Of a stretch of DNA of 64,000 nucleotides, positions 32,770 through 44,730 are shown in pieces. Source of the DNA: Cystobasidiopsis lactophilus (taxonomy: Eukaryota > Basidiomycota > Agaricostilbomycetes > Agaricostilbales > Chionosphaeraceae); contig BCIO01000006.1 in assembly GCA_001599975.1 (NCBI GenBank), positions 1,049,587-1,113,586 of the forward strand, written 5' to 3'. Under the pieces are notes generated by a model. The model was given only the letters and a program-made list of their open reading frames with translations, was not told the origin of the DNA and ran no database searches. The first letter of the stretch is position 1, and each line of letters begins with the position of its first letter. A program made the translations under genes and the position numbers.

Positions 32770-35700
32770 ATGGAGGCCGTCACCCCTAGCAGCAGCAGCA
32801 GCACCAAGCTTGGCCGGCTGGTCTCCCGCTTCACGCCCACCCGCTCCAACTCCAGCGCCTCGCTCCGGGACGCCGTGGGCTCGCCGGGCTCAGACGACGA
32901 GGACGTGCAGCCGCCCCAGTTCGAATCCGACTTCCTCAGGGGCCTCGAGCCGCCCGCTTCGCTCTCCAAGTCGACCTCGGCGGCCTCGGTTGGCTCCTCG
33001 ACAAATGACAACAAGCGGACCTCGAGGCTGTCAACGGACAGCACTGCGCCCGACGCCTCGCTCGACTCGGCCAGGAAAAGGTCCCCGTTCGGCCTGTCCT
33101 CTTGGAACAGGAGCAAGGACGCCATCGTCGGCCTGAAGCGGTCGAGCAGCGGGAGCGTCAAAGCGAGGCCGGCCAGCGTCGAACTCGACAACGAGGTGCG
33201 TTTGGCTTCCCATTTTAGCCCCTTCGTTAGGCTGAGAGTGATTTTCGACTCTGCACAGTCCATCAAATCGCCGGATGGGCCCGTCAAGCCCACGCTGGGA
33301 CGCTTTCCGTCTTTCGAAAACCCACCACCTTCACAACAGTCAACAACAGCGCAGCAGTACCCGTCCAAGTCCACGCCAGGTCCAGTCAACCTTGGCGCGG
33401 GCCTCAGTGAGAGCTCCAAGCGGTTTCGGAGCGCCTTCCGGATGAAGAATAGAGGTGGGTGTCTGCTGCCTCCCGATTAGTCGCCTCGCCTGACTGTTCT
33501 CCTTCGCAACCTCCCACAGATGGCAATCAATCACTTCGAAAAGCTGGGCGGGCGGTCGTGACCCAACACGCCGACATCGACAGCACCGACGTCTCACCGG
33601 AGAGCGATCGAAGTGAGGAACCGTTCCCTTCTAGACACAGCCGCCTGTCTGAGTCTCTCTGTTGTTCACAGGTCCAGACGACCAGTGCGACTACCAAAAC
33701 TCGTCCTCGGCGTCCAACTCGTCGCCTGAGGAGCTGGCGCTGATCAAGGGCATGGAGCGAGTTCAGCTTGTACCCAGCTCCGCGCCGACCAGCAAGGACT
33801 CTTCTTCATCAGAGAGCCTCCGCCCCGTCTTCGCTGCCTCCCGCTTGCAGAATCGGCTGGAGGCTGCCTCCCTCATGCAGACCTCGCCCCCGGGTCTACC
33901 ACTTTCCTCCCTCCCGCCATTACCGCCCTCAGACGAAAAGAAGCCCTCGAGAAGATCTCCACCTTCCCTCAAAACCAAAACTCACCACCAGTCCCAGCCC
34001 AATGGCCTCCAGCCCGCGCTGGCCCTTGCGGACAAGCCGCCGCGACCGGCCGCCTTGGCTCCCGCCCATCCGCTGAAAGAGTCGCTTCACAACAACAAGT
34101 ACAGCCTCTCGGCTTCCAAACGCCAATCGGTCGAGGTCACCAAGGAGATGGCGGCCAGGCCAATCGAGGGCAGCCCGACCGAACTGCGCAAGCCAATCCG
34201 GCCCACCTCCGACACGCTGAAAATGGCCATTGCGCACCCGACTGCCTTCCCGCCTGCTTCTGCCGATGTCGAGAACCAGTATGCGCGGCCAGCCAAGCCA
34301 AAGGCGTCCTCCCTCTCTTCTAAACCTCTCCATGCCCTGTCTTCCCAACCCCTTCTTCCATCTAGACCACCACTTTTAGACCTCCCGCCATCACGTATGC
34401 AGCATTCCTCCAGTGGCCCGACGCCGGTCGATCGGGTTGTCCCGCTCAAGCACGTCTCCGTCTCACCACCGGACTCGCAGGTCGGCCAGTTCTCCGTCTT
34501 GCCCGACCTCCCAGCTTCCGCTCCTTTCCCAGCTTCTCACCTCCTTCCACCCCCTAACCATGTCCCATCAGCGCCGCCCGCCAGCGTTCCCTCTTCGAGC
34601 TCCAGCCAGGCGCCGCCGCGCAAAGCCTCTCAAGTGGTGGTCAACGGCAAGCAGTACCTCCGCTCTGCCCTCTTGGGCAAAGGCGGCTCTTCCAGGGTCT
34701 ACCGCATCACCGACCGCGACCACAACGTCTTCGCCCTCAAGCGCGTCGAGCTCAGCCGAGGCGACATGGAGACCTACACCAGCTTCTGCAACGAGATCGA
34801 GCTGCTCAAGCGGCTCCGAGGGCACGACCGGATCATCCAGCTCATCGACTCCGAGGTCAACGAAGCACGGAAAACGTTGGTTATGGTGCGTTGCCCGTTC
34901 ACTTTATCAGACGGCGTTCTGATGCTGCCCTGTCGAGTACTGCACAGATCCTCGAGATTGGAGAGATCGACCTGAATTCGCTCTTGCAAGAGAAGGTCGG
35001 CAAGCGAATCAGCATCAATTTCATCCGCCAGACGTGGGAGCAGATGCTCGAGGCCGTCATCGTCGTGCACGACGCCGGCATCGTCCACACCGACCTCAAG
35101 CCGGCCAACTTCGTGCTGGTCAAGGGGGCACTCAAGCTCATCGACTTCGGCATTGCGAAGGCTATCCCGAGCGATACCACCAACATCGCCCGAGATCAGC
35201 AGGTGTGTCGACTTTCTTTGCCCAAACGAACTGACACTGACAGATTGCTGCCAGATCGGCACTGCAAACTACATGTCGCCAGAAGCGTTGTGCGACAGCG
35301 GGATGGGCCCCCGCGGCGAGCGCTTGATGAAGATGGGCCGCCCATCGGACGTCTGGTCCCTCGGCTGCATCCTGTACCAGATGGTGTACGGCTCGACGCC
35401 GTTCGGCAAGCTGCGGAACCTCCAGCAGAAGATGATCGCCATCCAGAACCCGCTCTACCAGATCGACTTTCCCTCCCACGCCGTGCCCAAGGACCGAGAG
35501 GGGAACGAGCAGCCGGATCTGGCGGTCAGGGTGGAGGGCGACTTGGTGCGCGTGATGCGCAACTGCCTCCGGTTCGAAAGCAAGACCCGGAGCACCATCC
35601 CCGAGCTACTCGAGGATCCGTTCCTTCGGCAAGACGGTGCGCACGTCGCAAGGCGAGGTGGGTGGCCAGTCTCTCTTTGCCAATATGGCTTCACGATGCT

Positions 35701-35871
35701 AATCGCCCTACAGAAGCGGAACTCACGGTCGACAACGTGTCAATGATCGTCAAGCAATGCGTAGATTGGGCGAGCGGCCGTCATGTGTCCAAGTCGGAGC
35801 AAGAGCGCTTCGTGGAGCACATCTTCCGCCAGCTGGCCAGCAATAGCTCCGGTCGCCGTGGTTATGATTGA
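32770..35871 (+). CDS. Dual-specificity spindle checkpoint kinase Mps1/TTK
   Basis: The ATG at 32770 opens a long, poorly conserved Ser/Pro-rich N-terminal half carrying several introns. The kinase domain begins near 34640: [59 protein letters not shown] and [12 protein letters not shown], then [19 protein letters not shown]. The combination HTDLKPANF plus GTANYMSPE is typical of Mps1/TTK. The tail after the kinase is short ([16 protein letters not shown]). Known role: kinetochore kinase that starts the spindle assembly checkpoint and, in fungi, spindle-pole duplication. All catalytic residues are present. The gene is convergent with the Rpp40-like gene. Confidence 0.93.
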
Positions 35872-36094
35872 TTGTTCAGTTTTGCGAGCAAGTCTTATGG
35901 AAGCAGTCGCCACCCACTTTCCCTTTTTACCCCTCCCTCTCGTTTTTTGGTATTGCACAAGGCACTTGTATTTCTAACACCGATGAATGCACCATGTTCC
36001 TTCACATCTGAGGCCAGTCCAAGCATTCTCTGCGTGAGGTAGCGTCTGGAGGGAGCACATGCAGTGCACGGTCGCATTGCGCAGAGTTGCACAT

Positions 36095-37429
36095 CTACTC
36101 GAAGATGAAGTTATCCCACCGAGGACCGTCGTTTGCCAAGTCCTTCCAAAATGGAGAAGACCCCAAGACCCTGCCTCTGGTCGTGAACTGGTTGGCGCCG
36201 AGTGGTGGCTGTCTGGCCCCGGGAATCCCTGCTCGCCCCCTCTGCTTCTTCTTCTTCTTGCCTGAGGTGCCATTTTTGAGTCGACGGTCATCAACTTTGA
36301 TCGATGCAGGGAAGGCAGAGAATTCGTGTTGCGTGTTCCTCCAAAATTCAAGATCTCTGTCCACAATGCCCGTTTCACTGAGCTCACGAGTTTCAACCGA
36401 AATGTTCAACCAAAGACAAAACGCACTCGGTATCTGTGGTGATTTCTTTGTGAATTGCCCGGACCAGAAAAGGGTGCAAGAAGCCTTGAACCGTCAAGAG
36501 CGTTGCTTGCCACGCAGCGGTTCTGTTGAGCTTTATCAGGAAAGCAATGGCACTGGAAGGGAAAGAAACTCACGGGTCCGGCGGGGAGAAGATACTCTGG
36601 GTTAGAGTCCGGTCGCCGCCCTCTGAAAGCGATATTGGCACCAAACGGGTGTCAAAGGTGGGTCGGCACTTTTGTAGCTTCGGAAAGCCTTCAGGGACTT
36701 GCGTGATTTCGGTGTGAAAGTCCTCTGGAGCTTTCCGTGAGATCTTCCGCCAGAGGTTGGGACACGATGTAAAGCTGACCTTTTGCAGTGCCGTTCCCAA
36801 AACATAGAAGCACATCCGTAGCTGGCAGCTTTCCCAACGCCTGCTTGAGGCGCTCGAATTCCCCCTTTCCAGCGCGCATGTTGTCTCCGCGTAGGTCTGT
36901 TTTGATGACTGCGTGCGAACCGGATTAGCCTTGGGCGCGGAATGACAAGCCTGGAGCTCACTATAAGTTGACCCCCCGTTCGGTCGCACTCCTGGCACAC
37001 CAAGCGTTTCGTAACGGCTTTCCGAAACTTCCAAGTAAAGACGGTTCTCGTGGATGACAACCTTGTCGACGGATTCGACAACGCTCTGCAGGAGAAGATA
37101 ACCTGAAGATTGGCAAGTCAGGACCAGCTTCGTGCCGCACCCTAGATTGTGAACGCACCCTCTCGAATGTAGTGGTTCATGAAGATGGGAGACAAGAGCA
37201 GTTCCAAAGGCAGGGCTTCCACCAGGTAGAAAGGCCATGATTTCAGACTTTCGATTCGTTTGTCGAACGCAGCATACTTGGCTGAGTCCGAGTAGAGCAA
37301 GGTGTAGTCTGCTCTATGCGTCGCAGGGTACGGTGAAAGCTTTAGAGACTGGATCTGGCGCCTCGACAGCTTGGTGGCCTGTCCTTCTCGCCCATCTTGG
37401 TCGTCCATTTCAATCTCCTCCGGGTCCAT
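36095..37429 (-). CDS. RNase P/MRP subunit, Rpp40-like
   Basis: The ATG at 37429 (MDPEEIEMDDQDGREGQ) leads to LYSDSAKYAAFDKRIESLKS, ALPLELLLSPIFMNHYIREG, then after an intron YLLLQSVVESVDKVVIHENR and LYLEVSESRYETLGVPGVRP. The sequence FMNHYIREG...ESVD...LYLEV..S.YETLG follows the pattern I recall for the 40-kDa subunit of ribonuclease P (Rpp40 family). Later exons are less conserved, and the last ends with KDLANDGPRWDNFIFE at 36095. The family acts in pre-tRNA 5' maturation and rRNA processing. An upstream in-frame extension beyond 37429 exists, so the start could lie further 5'. Intron boundaries in the middle (36900-36960 and 36415-36575) are approximate. Confidence 0.65.
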
Positions 37430-37680
37430 ATTGCGTTCAACCGGACCAGTGAAGGGCCTTTCGGTGCGCAAGAGGAAGGCAAGAACCAATCAGAGGCAAG
37501 GTTCGTAGGCTCAGCGCTCGATTTCGTTGTCCCGGCGCAAAAAGTGGCTCGCGGATCAGAGGCGCTTCCGGCTCGAGCTGTGGGCCGGGATATGCTAGCT
37601 GAGCACAAGTAGAATGCTTAAAGATGTTTGAAAGCAACAACGAGGGCTACAAGAGCAGAAAATAACGCTGCAGCGTCCCT

Positions 37681-38100
37681 TCAGACCGAGACCTGCTGGT
37701 TCGACAGCTCGACCAGATTTCCGTCTGGATCCCTGATGTACACGCTCTTGAGAGGCCCTAAAGCACCTGTCCTATCCACCACTCCGCCGCCCTCCAGAAT
37801 CTCCACGCTGGCCGCCTGCAATCTCCGCCTGACTTGCTCCACATCCTCCTCGACCAGAAAGCACAGGTCGGCGCTGCCAGGCTGCACTAATGCTGCCTTA
37901 GGTTCGAACTCTTTCGTGTGCTGGTGCAAATTGATCTTAGAACTGCCGAAGTTCAGAGAGTGGCGAGTGGCAGAGTTGGCTTGGAAGGTGGAGTGGGTCA
38001 TGCCGAGGCGCTGGTAGAAAGCGATGGTGGCGGGTACATCTCTGCAGGTGAGCACGAGATGGTCAAGGGCTTTGATGGTGCACAGTGCTTGCTTCGACAT
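37681..38100 (-). CDS. Glyoxalase/VOC-fold protein
   Basis: A single exon of 139 residues starts at the ATG at 38100 (MSKQALCTIKALDHLVLTCR). It shows one complete vicinal-oxygen-chelate module: LDHLVLTCRDVPATIAFYQR, LGMTHSTF, LNFGSSKINLHQH, SADLCFLVEEDVEQVRRRL and SVYIRDPDGNLVELSNQ. His, His and Glu are placed as metal ligands of the family. The arrangement is like GLOD5-type glyoxalase-domain proteins, whose substrates are mostly unknown. The upstream frame stays open to 38214, but this ATG aligns with the family start. It is one of the very few intronless genes in the window. Confidence 0.85.
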   Translation of the reverse strand: MSKQALCTIKALDHLVLTCRDVPATIAFYQRLGMTHSTFQANSATRHSLNFGSSKINLHQHTKEFEPKAALVQPGSADLCFLVEEDVEQVRRRLQAASVEILEGGGVVDRTGALGPLKSVYIRDPDGNLVELSNQQVSV

Positions 38101-38749
38101 CGCCGGGGCAGAGCAAGAGGTTGCTACCCGGCTTTTTTGCCACCGCCAATGCCCGGACTTGCGCTGGTGGTCCCTTCCTTGCTGTTCGCTGCTGTCACAC
38201 CCAGTGAGGGTCAATCAGATGTGATACGATGCTTTGGTACTCACGCTGGTCGAAGCAGCGTTCAAGAGCGACAAAGTCTCCGTCGCCCCAAACACCGCAA
38301 ATGCTCTCCGCACCCGCAGTGCCCATACGGCATGGTCCGACTCGGAATTGACGTCCAACACAGAAGACTGCGTTCTTCGGGGGCCACCTATCGAAAGCAT
38401 TCCCGGGCCAAGCAAACTTTATCAAAGCGCAGAGAACGTAAAGGTGAATGAATCGAGGGATTGAGGCAATTCCCCTCCCTTTTGGCTCTACGACGTGATA
38501 TAGACTTGTCCAGAAACTGACAGGAACTTGATCCGTCAAGGAAGGCATGAACGTCAGAAATAGAGGTAACGAAAGCGGTGAGAGAGAACGCAAGCGGTGC
38601 CAAAAGTCGAGGTTGAGTCTTGCGGACTTTAAAGGCGCTCGAAGCGTGTTGCTGTAGTATTGCGGCGAAAAGACAAAGGGATTAAAGGGACACCTGATGA
38701 ACTGAAAGGGGAAAGACCCTCGAATGATTCTCCGATGAAAGAGCGGCCC
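38101..38749. other. Divergent region upstream of metallothionein-like gene
   Basis: Minus-strand frames at 38215-38600 include a helix-like run (HAVWALRVRRAFAVFGATET) flanked by possible splice sites, but no start or family can be supported. The segment closest to 38750 is the presumed promoter of the metallothionein-like gene. I searched for a copper-factor site (T-rich plus GCTG) and saw only a weak ttgctgta near 38650. Confidence 0.35.
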
Positions 38750-38755
38750 TATAAA
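38750..38755 (+). promoter_or_regulatory. TATA box of metallothionein-like gene
   Basis: The sequence ctataaattggg places a good TATA element 63-68 bases before the start codon at 38818. This is one of few clear TATA boxes in the window and fits an inducible gene. Confidence 0.5.
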
Positions 38756-38817
38756 TTGGGCTTGGCCCTACGTCTTTCTTTCTTCCCCAACCACGAACGA
38801 CCTTAGCAGAAGAACAA

Positions 38818-39228
38818 ATGGAGAACACCAATGGTGAGCCTCGCTGGTTGGAATTTTCCCAGTCTTTGAGCGACACACAAGCTGAACAAACGTGAGCGCG
38901 TGTGGCGGCAGAACTGATCCTCTCAAAGGCGGCGGAGACGGTCGAAGAGGCCAACAAGAAGGAAGAGTGCCAAGCCCCTTGCAACACCCAGCAGAAGGAC
39001 TCCGTCGTGCCCTCCGAGAAGGCCAAAGGTGAGGAGCGCTGTTCGCATCAAGTTGCCCGAGTCGCTCACGAAAACCCCAACGGCGGAGGAGAGCAGCTGT
39101 GGCCCCTCCCAAAGGCCACTCGTGCAAGGCCTGCGGCAGTGGATGCAGCTGCAACCCGTGAGCTTAAGCCTTCTTGCCCAAGGGGGGAGTCTCCGCTGAA
39201 GGGTCTTGAGGGCAGTTGCAAATGCTGA
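38818..39228 (+). CDS. Metallothionein-like cysteine-rich small protein
   Basis: Four exons (38818-38833, 38912-39028, 39097-39157, 39216-39228) join in phase to 68 residues. The N-terminal part is a charged helix (SKAAETVEEANKKEECQ) with two Cys. The end is GHSCKACGSGCSCNPCKC, a dense CxxC-x3-CxCxxCxC array like fungal and plant metallothionein clusters. The last exon adds only PCKC and the stop. Inferred role: cytosolic binding of copper or other soft metals. It differs from classic short fungal metallothioneins by the long Cys-poor helix. A TATA box lies ~65 bases upstream of the start. The exon set is inferred from splice sites and phase only, so an RNA check would be decisive. Confidence 0.6.
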
Positions 39229-39632
39229 ACGAGCAAAGGGAAGGAAAGCCTATGCCGCAACTTGCTCTTTTGCTGCCTGCAGTCGGGTTCGAACTTTTTT
39301 TTTGTAAGATAGAAGAGAGACTCTTTTGGAAATCGGCTGCCCGGGCACTGTGAAGATTGGAAGTGGTGATCGCAAAGTTGTGCTCGTCCAAAGCGCCCAG
39401 AGAGCAGCAGACGACAAGCCACACAGAGAACCAAAAGGCAGAAAAAAGCCCAGTCCCAAGCCCGGAAGTCGAAAAAGCCAAAAAATAGTCGTCAAGGTGG
39501 CAAGCAAAAGGGTGGTGGGTCGACCCAGCGGTTTTCGATATCATTAAAGGAGAGCCCCCAGATCGTTGCATAGAGATGTCAAAAGCGACAACATTGAAAA
39601 AGAGAGAAGAGGAGAGGGGGAGGAAGGGGAAA

Positions 39633-40862
39633 CTACCACGCCGCCGCCCGCTGGCGCAACGGGGCCTCGCCTTCCATTTCGTATTCGATCTCCACCCGGC
39701 CTGTGCAATTACATCGGCCCAATCAGCAACCACTTCCAGAGTTTGCTAGAGTTGAAAGTCTCGCAAACGCACCTTTCTTCGACTTTCGCTTTGGGGGCGC
39801 CTTGCCAGCCTTTCTCTTTCCCTTCGACTTTGGCCCCTCCTCCTCTTCGCTCTCCTCGCTCTCCTCCTCTTCAGAGTCGGAATCGAAAGCGTCGCTGAAA
39901 TCCTCCAAATCCTCCAAATCGCTCTCCTCCAAATCCTCCACAAACTCCCTCTCCCCTTCCTCCACTTCTTCTTCCTCTTCCACCTCGACGTCCGCCTCCA
40001 AGTCGTCCTCCTCCATCCCCTCCGCTTCTAAGACGGCCTTCCACACGGCCTCGTTCACGTTCAAAGGCGCCTCGCCGTACGCCTTGGACTTGAGCCGCGA
40101 GACCAGCTCTTTCTCCAGCGTCTTCTCCAGCCGGGCCGCAGTGAGCGCTTTGGCCTCCCGGCGCGCTTCTCGGCGGTCGATCTTTTGTTTGACAGGCACC
40201 ATCTTGCCGCTGTGCATTTTCGAAGGGCCCTGAGAACCTTGAAAAGTTCTAAGGAAAGGGGGAAACGCACTTTTCGCGGGTGCGCAATTTGCGGAGTTTG
40301 ATCAGGTACTGGGTGATCTTGGTGATGCGCTGCTTGCATTTATGGATGGTGAACGAAGGCCAGTAGAGCAAGTTGCTATCGATCTGTTCGGCACCCAAAA
40401 GTGGAATCAGATTCTCTCTGGAACAAACTGATTGGAAGTGTGCGAGAGAGACGGTTACCTGTTCTAGAGCCTTGGCGTAGTTGTTGGACAGCTTGACGCG
40501 CTCCCACATGTGCTTGGGCGTGTGCGCGCGCTCGATGGTCTTCATGTACAGATAGAGCGCCCCTTCGTGTTCTCGCACCGTGGCGTAGCGCGAGTTGGCT
40601 AAAGGACAGGATTGCCGGTTGCAGAAGCCAGTGACGTTGTATTGATTCCGGCAGAAGCTGTGAGCCCAAAGGTGTGTGAGCACGGGTGGGGCAGGAGTGC
40701 AAGAAGTTTTCGCCAGGCTCACTTTTGTGAATCCGTCTTCACTTTGTAACCTGTGCTTCTTCCGTATCAATCTGATGCCAAGATAAGGCATAGGGTAAGG
40801 GCAACAAACGCACTGCAGAACTGAGTGTTGATGACGCTCCAAATCAACTCGTCCGACTGCAT
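39633..40862 (-). CDS. 60S ribosome biogenesis factor MAK16
   Basis: The ATG at 40862 gives [17 protein letters not shown]. The next exons read [60 protein letters not shown] and [20 protein letters not shown], the highly conserved Mak16 core with its Cys-rich N-terminus. An exon with [20 protein letters not shown] and a very acidic stretch follows. The final exon, after a 69-nt intron, ends in the typical [10 protein letters not shown] tail with stop TAG at 39633. Mak16 works with Rpf1 and Nsa1 in pre-60S particles in the nucleolus. It is divergent from guanylate kinase, with ~310 bases between starts. Confidence 0.96.
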
Positions 40863-41172
40863 CTTGGCCCCTCGTCTCTCCCCTGGTTTGTTGCTGCTCG
40901 AAGCACTAATGCGCTGGTTCCTGTTCCTGAGCCCTAATGAAGCCGGCAAGCAAGGCAATAAGGCAAGCAAGCGTCGCTGTCTAAGTCCAAGGGATCAAGA
41001 AAAGTTTTGGAGAAGATCCAAATTTGTGACAGCTTCTGCAGAATGTCACTCGGTTGTCACAAGTCGTCGCGCTGTCAAACCGACTTGCGCTTGTTGGACC
41101 GCACCCATCAAGTCGTGCATGCGCATTGGCGCCTCGAGTCTGTTCAAGAGAGCTTACAATCGCGTGCGAATC
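40863..41172. promoter_or_regulatory. Bidirectional promoter region, MAK16 and guanylate kinase
   Basis: The start codons of MAK16 (minus) and guanylate kinase (plus) are about 310 bases apart, head to head. No other gene fits in the gap. No clear TATA box is seen on either side. Confidence 0.5.
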
Positions 41173-42057
41173 ATGTCCCTCGCTCCCATCGTCGTTCGTT
41201 TCCTTGCCTCAAAATCTGACAGCCACTGATTTGGGGATCGGAGGGACCGAACAGCTCTCAGGCCCATCTGGCACTGGCAAGTCGACCTTGCTCAAGAAGC
41301 TCTTCGACGAGCACCCCGGCAAATTCGGCTTCTCCATCTCTCGTTCGTTTCCCCCCTTCCACTTTTTGACAGCTCCGGCGCGTTTTGTCTAAGTCAGGCC
41401 TTGGGGAAGAACAGACACCACGCGATCTCCCAGACCAGGGGAGACGAACGGCAAAGAGTACCACTTTGTGACCAAGGACGAGTTCCAAAAGCTCATCGAG
41501 GACGTTCGTTCCTACCCCTCCCCAAAAGCAATTTCCTACCTTTTGCTCAACGAGGGTTTGGTTCGTGAACAGAAAGCATTCATCGAATGGGCCCAGTTCT
41601 CCGGCAACTTCTACGGCACCACCGTCAAGGCCGTCCAGGCCGTCTCTGGCTCTGGCTCTCGCTGCATCCTCGACATTGACTCTCAAGTGCGTCTCCTCCT
41701 CCCTCTCTAGCATGCCACTCCAATACATGCTGATCTGTACGAGGGCGGTTCGAACAGGGAGTGAAAAGCATCAAAGCGGAGCACCCCCAGCTGGAGCCCA
41801 TCTTCGTCTTCCTCTCCCCGCCCTCCATCCCCGAGCTCAAAAAGCGCCTGTCCGGCCGAGGGACCGAGTCGGAAGCTTCGTTGGCGGCCAGGTTGCAGGC
41901 GTCCAAAGCGGAGATCGCGTATGCTAAAGAAAGCGGCGCGTACCATGTCGTAGTGGTCAATGACGACGTGGACAAGGCGTACGACAAGCTCAGGAGGGTG
42001 GTGGTGGACGACGATCTGAAAGGGAGCGACCCACTGCCGGACTTGGACGAGGAGTAG
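41173..42057 (+). CDS. Guanylate kinase
   Basis: Five exons encode about 200 residues. The first (41173-41193) is MSLAPIV, and after splicing the P-loop reads [36 protein letters not shown] is the GMP-binding segment, and [37 protein letters not shown] and [17 protein letters not shown] complete the family pattern, ending [15 protein letters not shown]. The enzyme phosphorylates GMP to GDP in the cytosol and is usually essential. Introns are 60-80 nt and sit in the P-loop region and after SIS, LIED and IDSQ. All catalytic motifs are intact. Confidence 0.96.
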
Positions 42058-42845
42058 AATCTTCCCCCTCGAGCTCCTGGACGAGAGAGAGGGTGGCGGA
42101 TTTGAGAGAGTTTTGTGGGAGGGGAATTTTCAGGGTTGGCCTGTGTGCTCTCGGCACTTTAGATTGCATTTGATTGAGAGGCCTTTGGCTTGAGCGAGAC
42201 CCACAAGAGAGCTGCTCTTTCTCGGCAGCGCTCTCGCATCCGATGGCGCGGGTTTGGCCGTTCCAAGACCGCCATGTCTAGCTCACCAAATGCGCTCTAT
42301 TCTTTCAGATCTCTCCTTCATGGCAAGATTAGAGTTGGAGATTGGCGCCGGTTGCGACTTGAGCACCAATGCCAGAAGACTGGCCATTCCGATTTTTGCG
42401 TGCACTGCTGCTGCTCGAATGCTTGCCTCGAAAGACCTTGCGTGCTTCCTTGCAGTTTCTGCACCTTTTACAGCATGGCTTTCCGTTCTGACTCTCAAGA
42501 TGCCCGCTCGCCATTGCCTACCTGGTCGCCGTTGTTTCCTCGCGCGACCTTACCTTCAGACACCGCGGGCAGGCCATCCCGAGGAGAACGGGCCTTTCGA
42601 AGCTCGTCGAGGTGCCCCGTGGGAGTGCGTTCCTCTTGAAGGACTGTTGGACTTGTTCCGCGGAGTTGGCAAGATCCTCGTTCGCCCCTCTTACCGCCGC
42701 GGGAAGTTCACCTCAAGTAGTCTTGCCTCGTCGACCCTGGGGTTGCTCTTGACCCACGACCAATCGTCTGCTCTGGTCCTTCGAAACTTTCCATTAAAGT
42801 CCGCTTTTTGCTTGGCCCTGCTTCGTCTAGTCCTTTGCCGATAGA
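42058..42845. other. Gap before kinase-like gene pair
   Basis: About 790 bases with open frames on both strands but no gene-like protein. The gap of similar length before the second kinase-like gene (44731-45521) shares short stretches with it, for example ttagattgcatttga against ttagactgcattcga. The two upstream regions may therefore derive from one duplication. Presumed promoter sequence. Confidence 0.35.
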
Positions 42846-44730
42846 ATGGGAACACCAATCCGGGGCTCGCCTCAAACCGGCCCCTCCTCAGACGCAGGGA
42901 GCTCGGGTCTAGCGACCAGAAACTACGCAAACGAACCATTTGAGAGCCCGACTTTGAGAGGTGGGTTTCTTGTTCAGCTTTTCTTTCTGTGCATGATTTC
43001 GGAATGACAATGCTTCGTTCTCAGAAAACGCAGCTCGCGTCCTAGAGACAAACGGTGCCGCCATATTAGATCGCCTGTGGAGCAAATGTCGTCCTGGAGT
43101 TCCGTTTCACAACATGCCGCTGGCCGAAGCCAAGAGCAACCCTTGCACGGCGGAATGCATTCATGCAGGATGGCGCAAACACTTCCACGCCGACGCCCCG
43201 AAATACTGTGTTTCTGTTTTGGAGCATCTACGCCAAAGGTTGAAGCACAGACCGACCGAGGGCACAGAAGCCGCCAAGGCTTTCCTGCTCCAAGGCGAAA
43301 TCCCAGGCGCGCGACAGGCGGACCAGCAAGCCACCTGCTGGATTCTTTGCGCCCATCTGCTCGAGAACCTTCGCACTTTGGAGGCTCTGTCGAATGGGGT
43401 GCAGAAGGAGGGAGAAAGCCGGTCCTCAACCCACCAGCGCTGCGTTGCCAGCATCTCCAACAACTTTGAATACCTTCAAGCGGTCATGGGCGCCCTCTCA
43501 CGCATGGAACAAACCATGGCGAAGCTCCTCCGCAACCATGCAGAATTTCGCAGAACGCCCGAACACTTCACGGGCGGGTCCGGCGTGGTCATAAAACACC
43601 CCGTGCCCTTTTTCGACCCCAAAGCAGGGGCCACCTTTGGTTTTTCGAAGGTCATGGCTGTGAAGATTGTACAGCGTCCGCCCTCGTGGTTCCGAAAGGA
43701 TGGCCAATACGTCAACGCTCGCTTCCTTCAGAATGAGCGTGAACCTAAATGCAACGCCATCCTACGCCAATGGATCCCCGACCAGAAGGGAGCTCCGCCC
43801 AGCTCGGAGTGGTTGCGCTTCATTGTGCAGATGGACTTCGCGTTTGATGTGGAAGCGTGGGATGAAGGGGAATTCGTCGGCGTGCTCTCGGCGATGAGCT
43901 TCGAGTCGGCTGATGCGCCCACCTTGCACGCCATTCGGACAAATTGGGTCGAGCCACGCATCAACAACGCCCAACTCTGCCTCCACGTCGGTTGGTCCAT
44001 GGCCCATGCCTTGGAGTACACGCATCGTTGCGGGCTGGTTCATTGCGATCTCAAAGCAAACAACGTCTTGGTCTTCTTTTCAAAGGATGGCCGACTCTTC
44101 TTCAAACTCGGTGACTTTGGAGAGGCCACGGCTATAGGGAGTCGTTTGACCAATGTGGGTGTCGGCAACCAGCCAGCCTACGTCTGGGGGGCTCAACATC
44201 ACGCGGTGCCTCAAGAAGACTGGCATGCACTCGGGATGCTTTTGTGAGTTGGTGTATCCTCCGAGGTTTAACGGCCGAGTGCTCAGTCCTCAAAAAGGCT
44301 TCGCGTACTCGGATGCTGCCCTACGCAAGGATACAACAAGAAAATTCAACAACACTTCGACTTTCGAAAGACCCGCAACGAATATACACAATACTTGGAC
44401 CAGATCGCGGCGTGGGCCAAAGACAAGGCAGGAGAACGTGGAGGAGAGCACCCCTTTTCCACTGTTTACACTGGCGCCCGAAGCTTGCTCGATCTCGAGC
44501 ACCGAGATCACGACATGTCAAAGCCGGCGCCCCAAGTTGAAAGTCCTTTCGCAAAAATGACCTCGAAGGAGTCTTGCTTTCACTTGGAAAGGAGCCAAGA
44601 GGGCTTTACAGACGACGCGATCAAAGAACACATCCGACAGAAGCGTGCGAAGAATGCCCCGGCCGGTCCAGGTCCAGGGCCATCTGCTCCTGCCGTGGCC
44701 ATCACCCACGCGCCACCCTCCAGAGTCTAG
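42846..44730 (+). CDS. Orphan protein kinase-like protein A
   Basis: Three exons (42846-42960, 43025-44243, 44298-44730) encode 588 residues. An N-terminal helical half of ~250 residues has no known domain (CILDRLW-like start, SNNFEYLQAVMGALSRMEQT). The kinase-like half shows FTGGSGVVI in place of a glycine loop, MAVKIVQR with the lysine, WLRFIVQMDFAF, YTHRCGLVHCDLKANNVLVF as catalytic loop, FKLGDFGEA as DFG, and a C-lobe reading DWHALGMLL. The tail holds FSTVYTGARSLLDLEHRDHD, conserved in its neighbour. All residues needed for phosphotransfer appear present. It belongs to no kinase group I can name. The sister gene follows on the same strand with the same intron positions. Confidence 0.75.

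Noticed and set aside
39280-39303. B-box-like ggttcgaac followed by a T run, resembling a polymerase III gene end
   Set aside because: No A box or cloverleaf can be drawn from the ~80 bases upstream, and it lies just after the metallothionein-like gene, in its 3' region.
42254-42844. Open frame of 196 codons before the first kinase-like gene
   Set aside because: It overlaps other open frames, has no motif and lies where the promoter of the kinase-like gene is expected.
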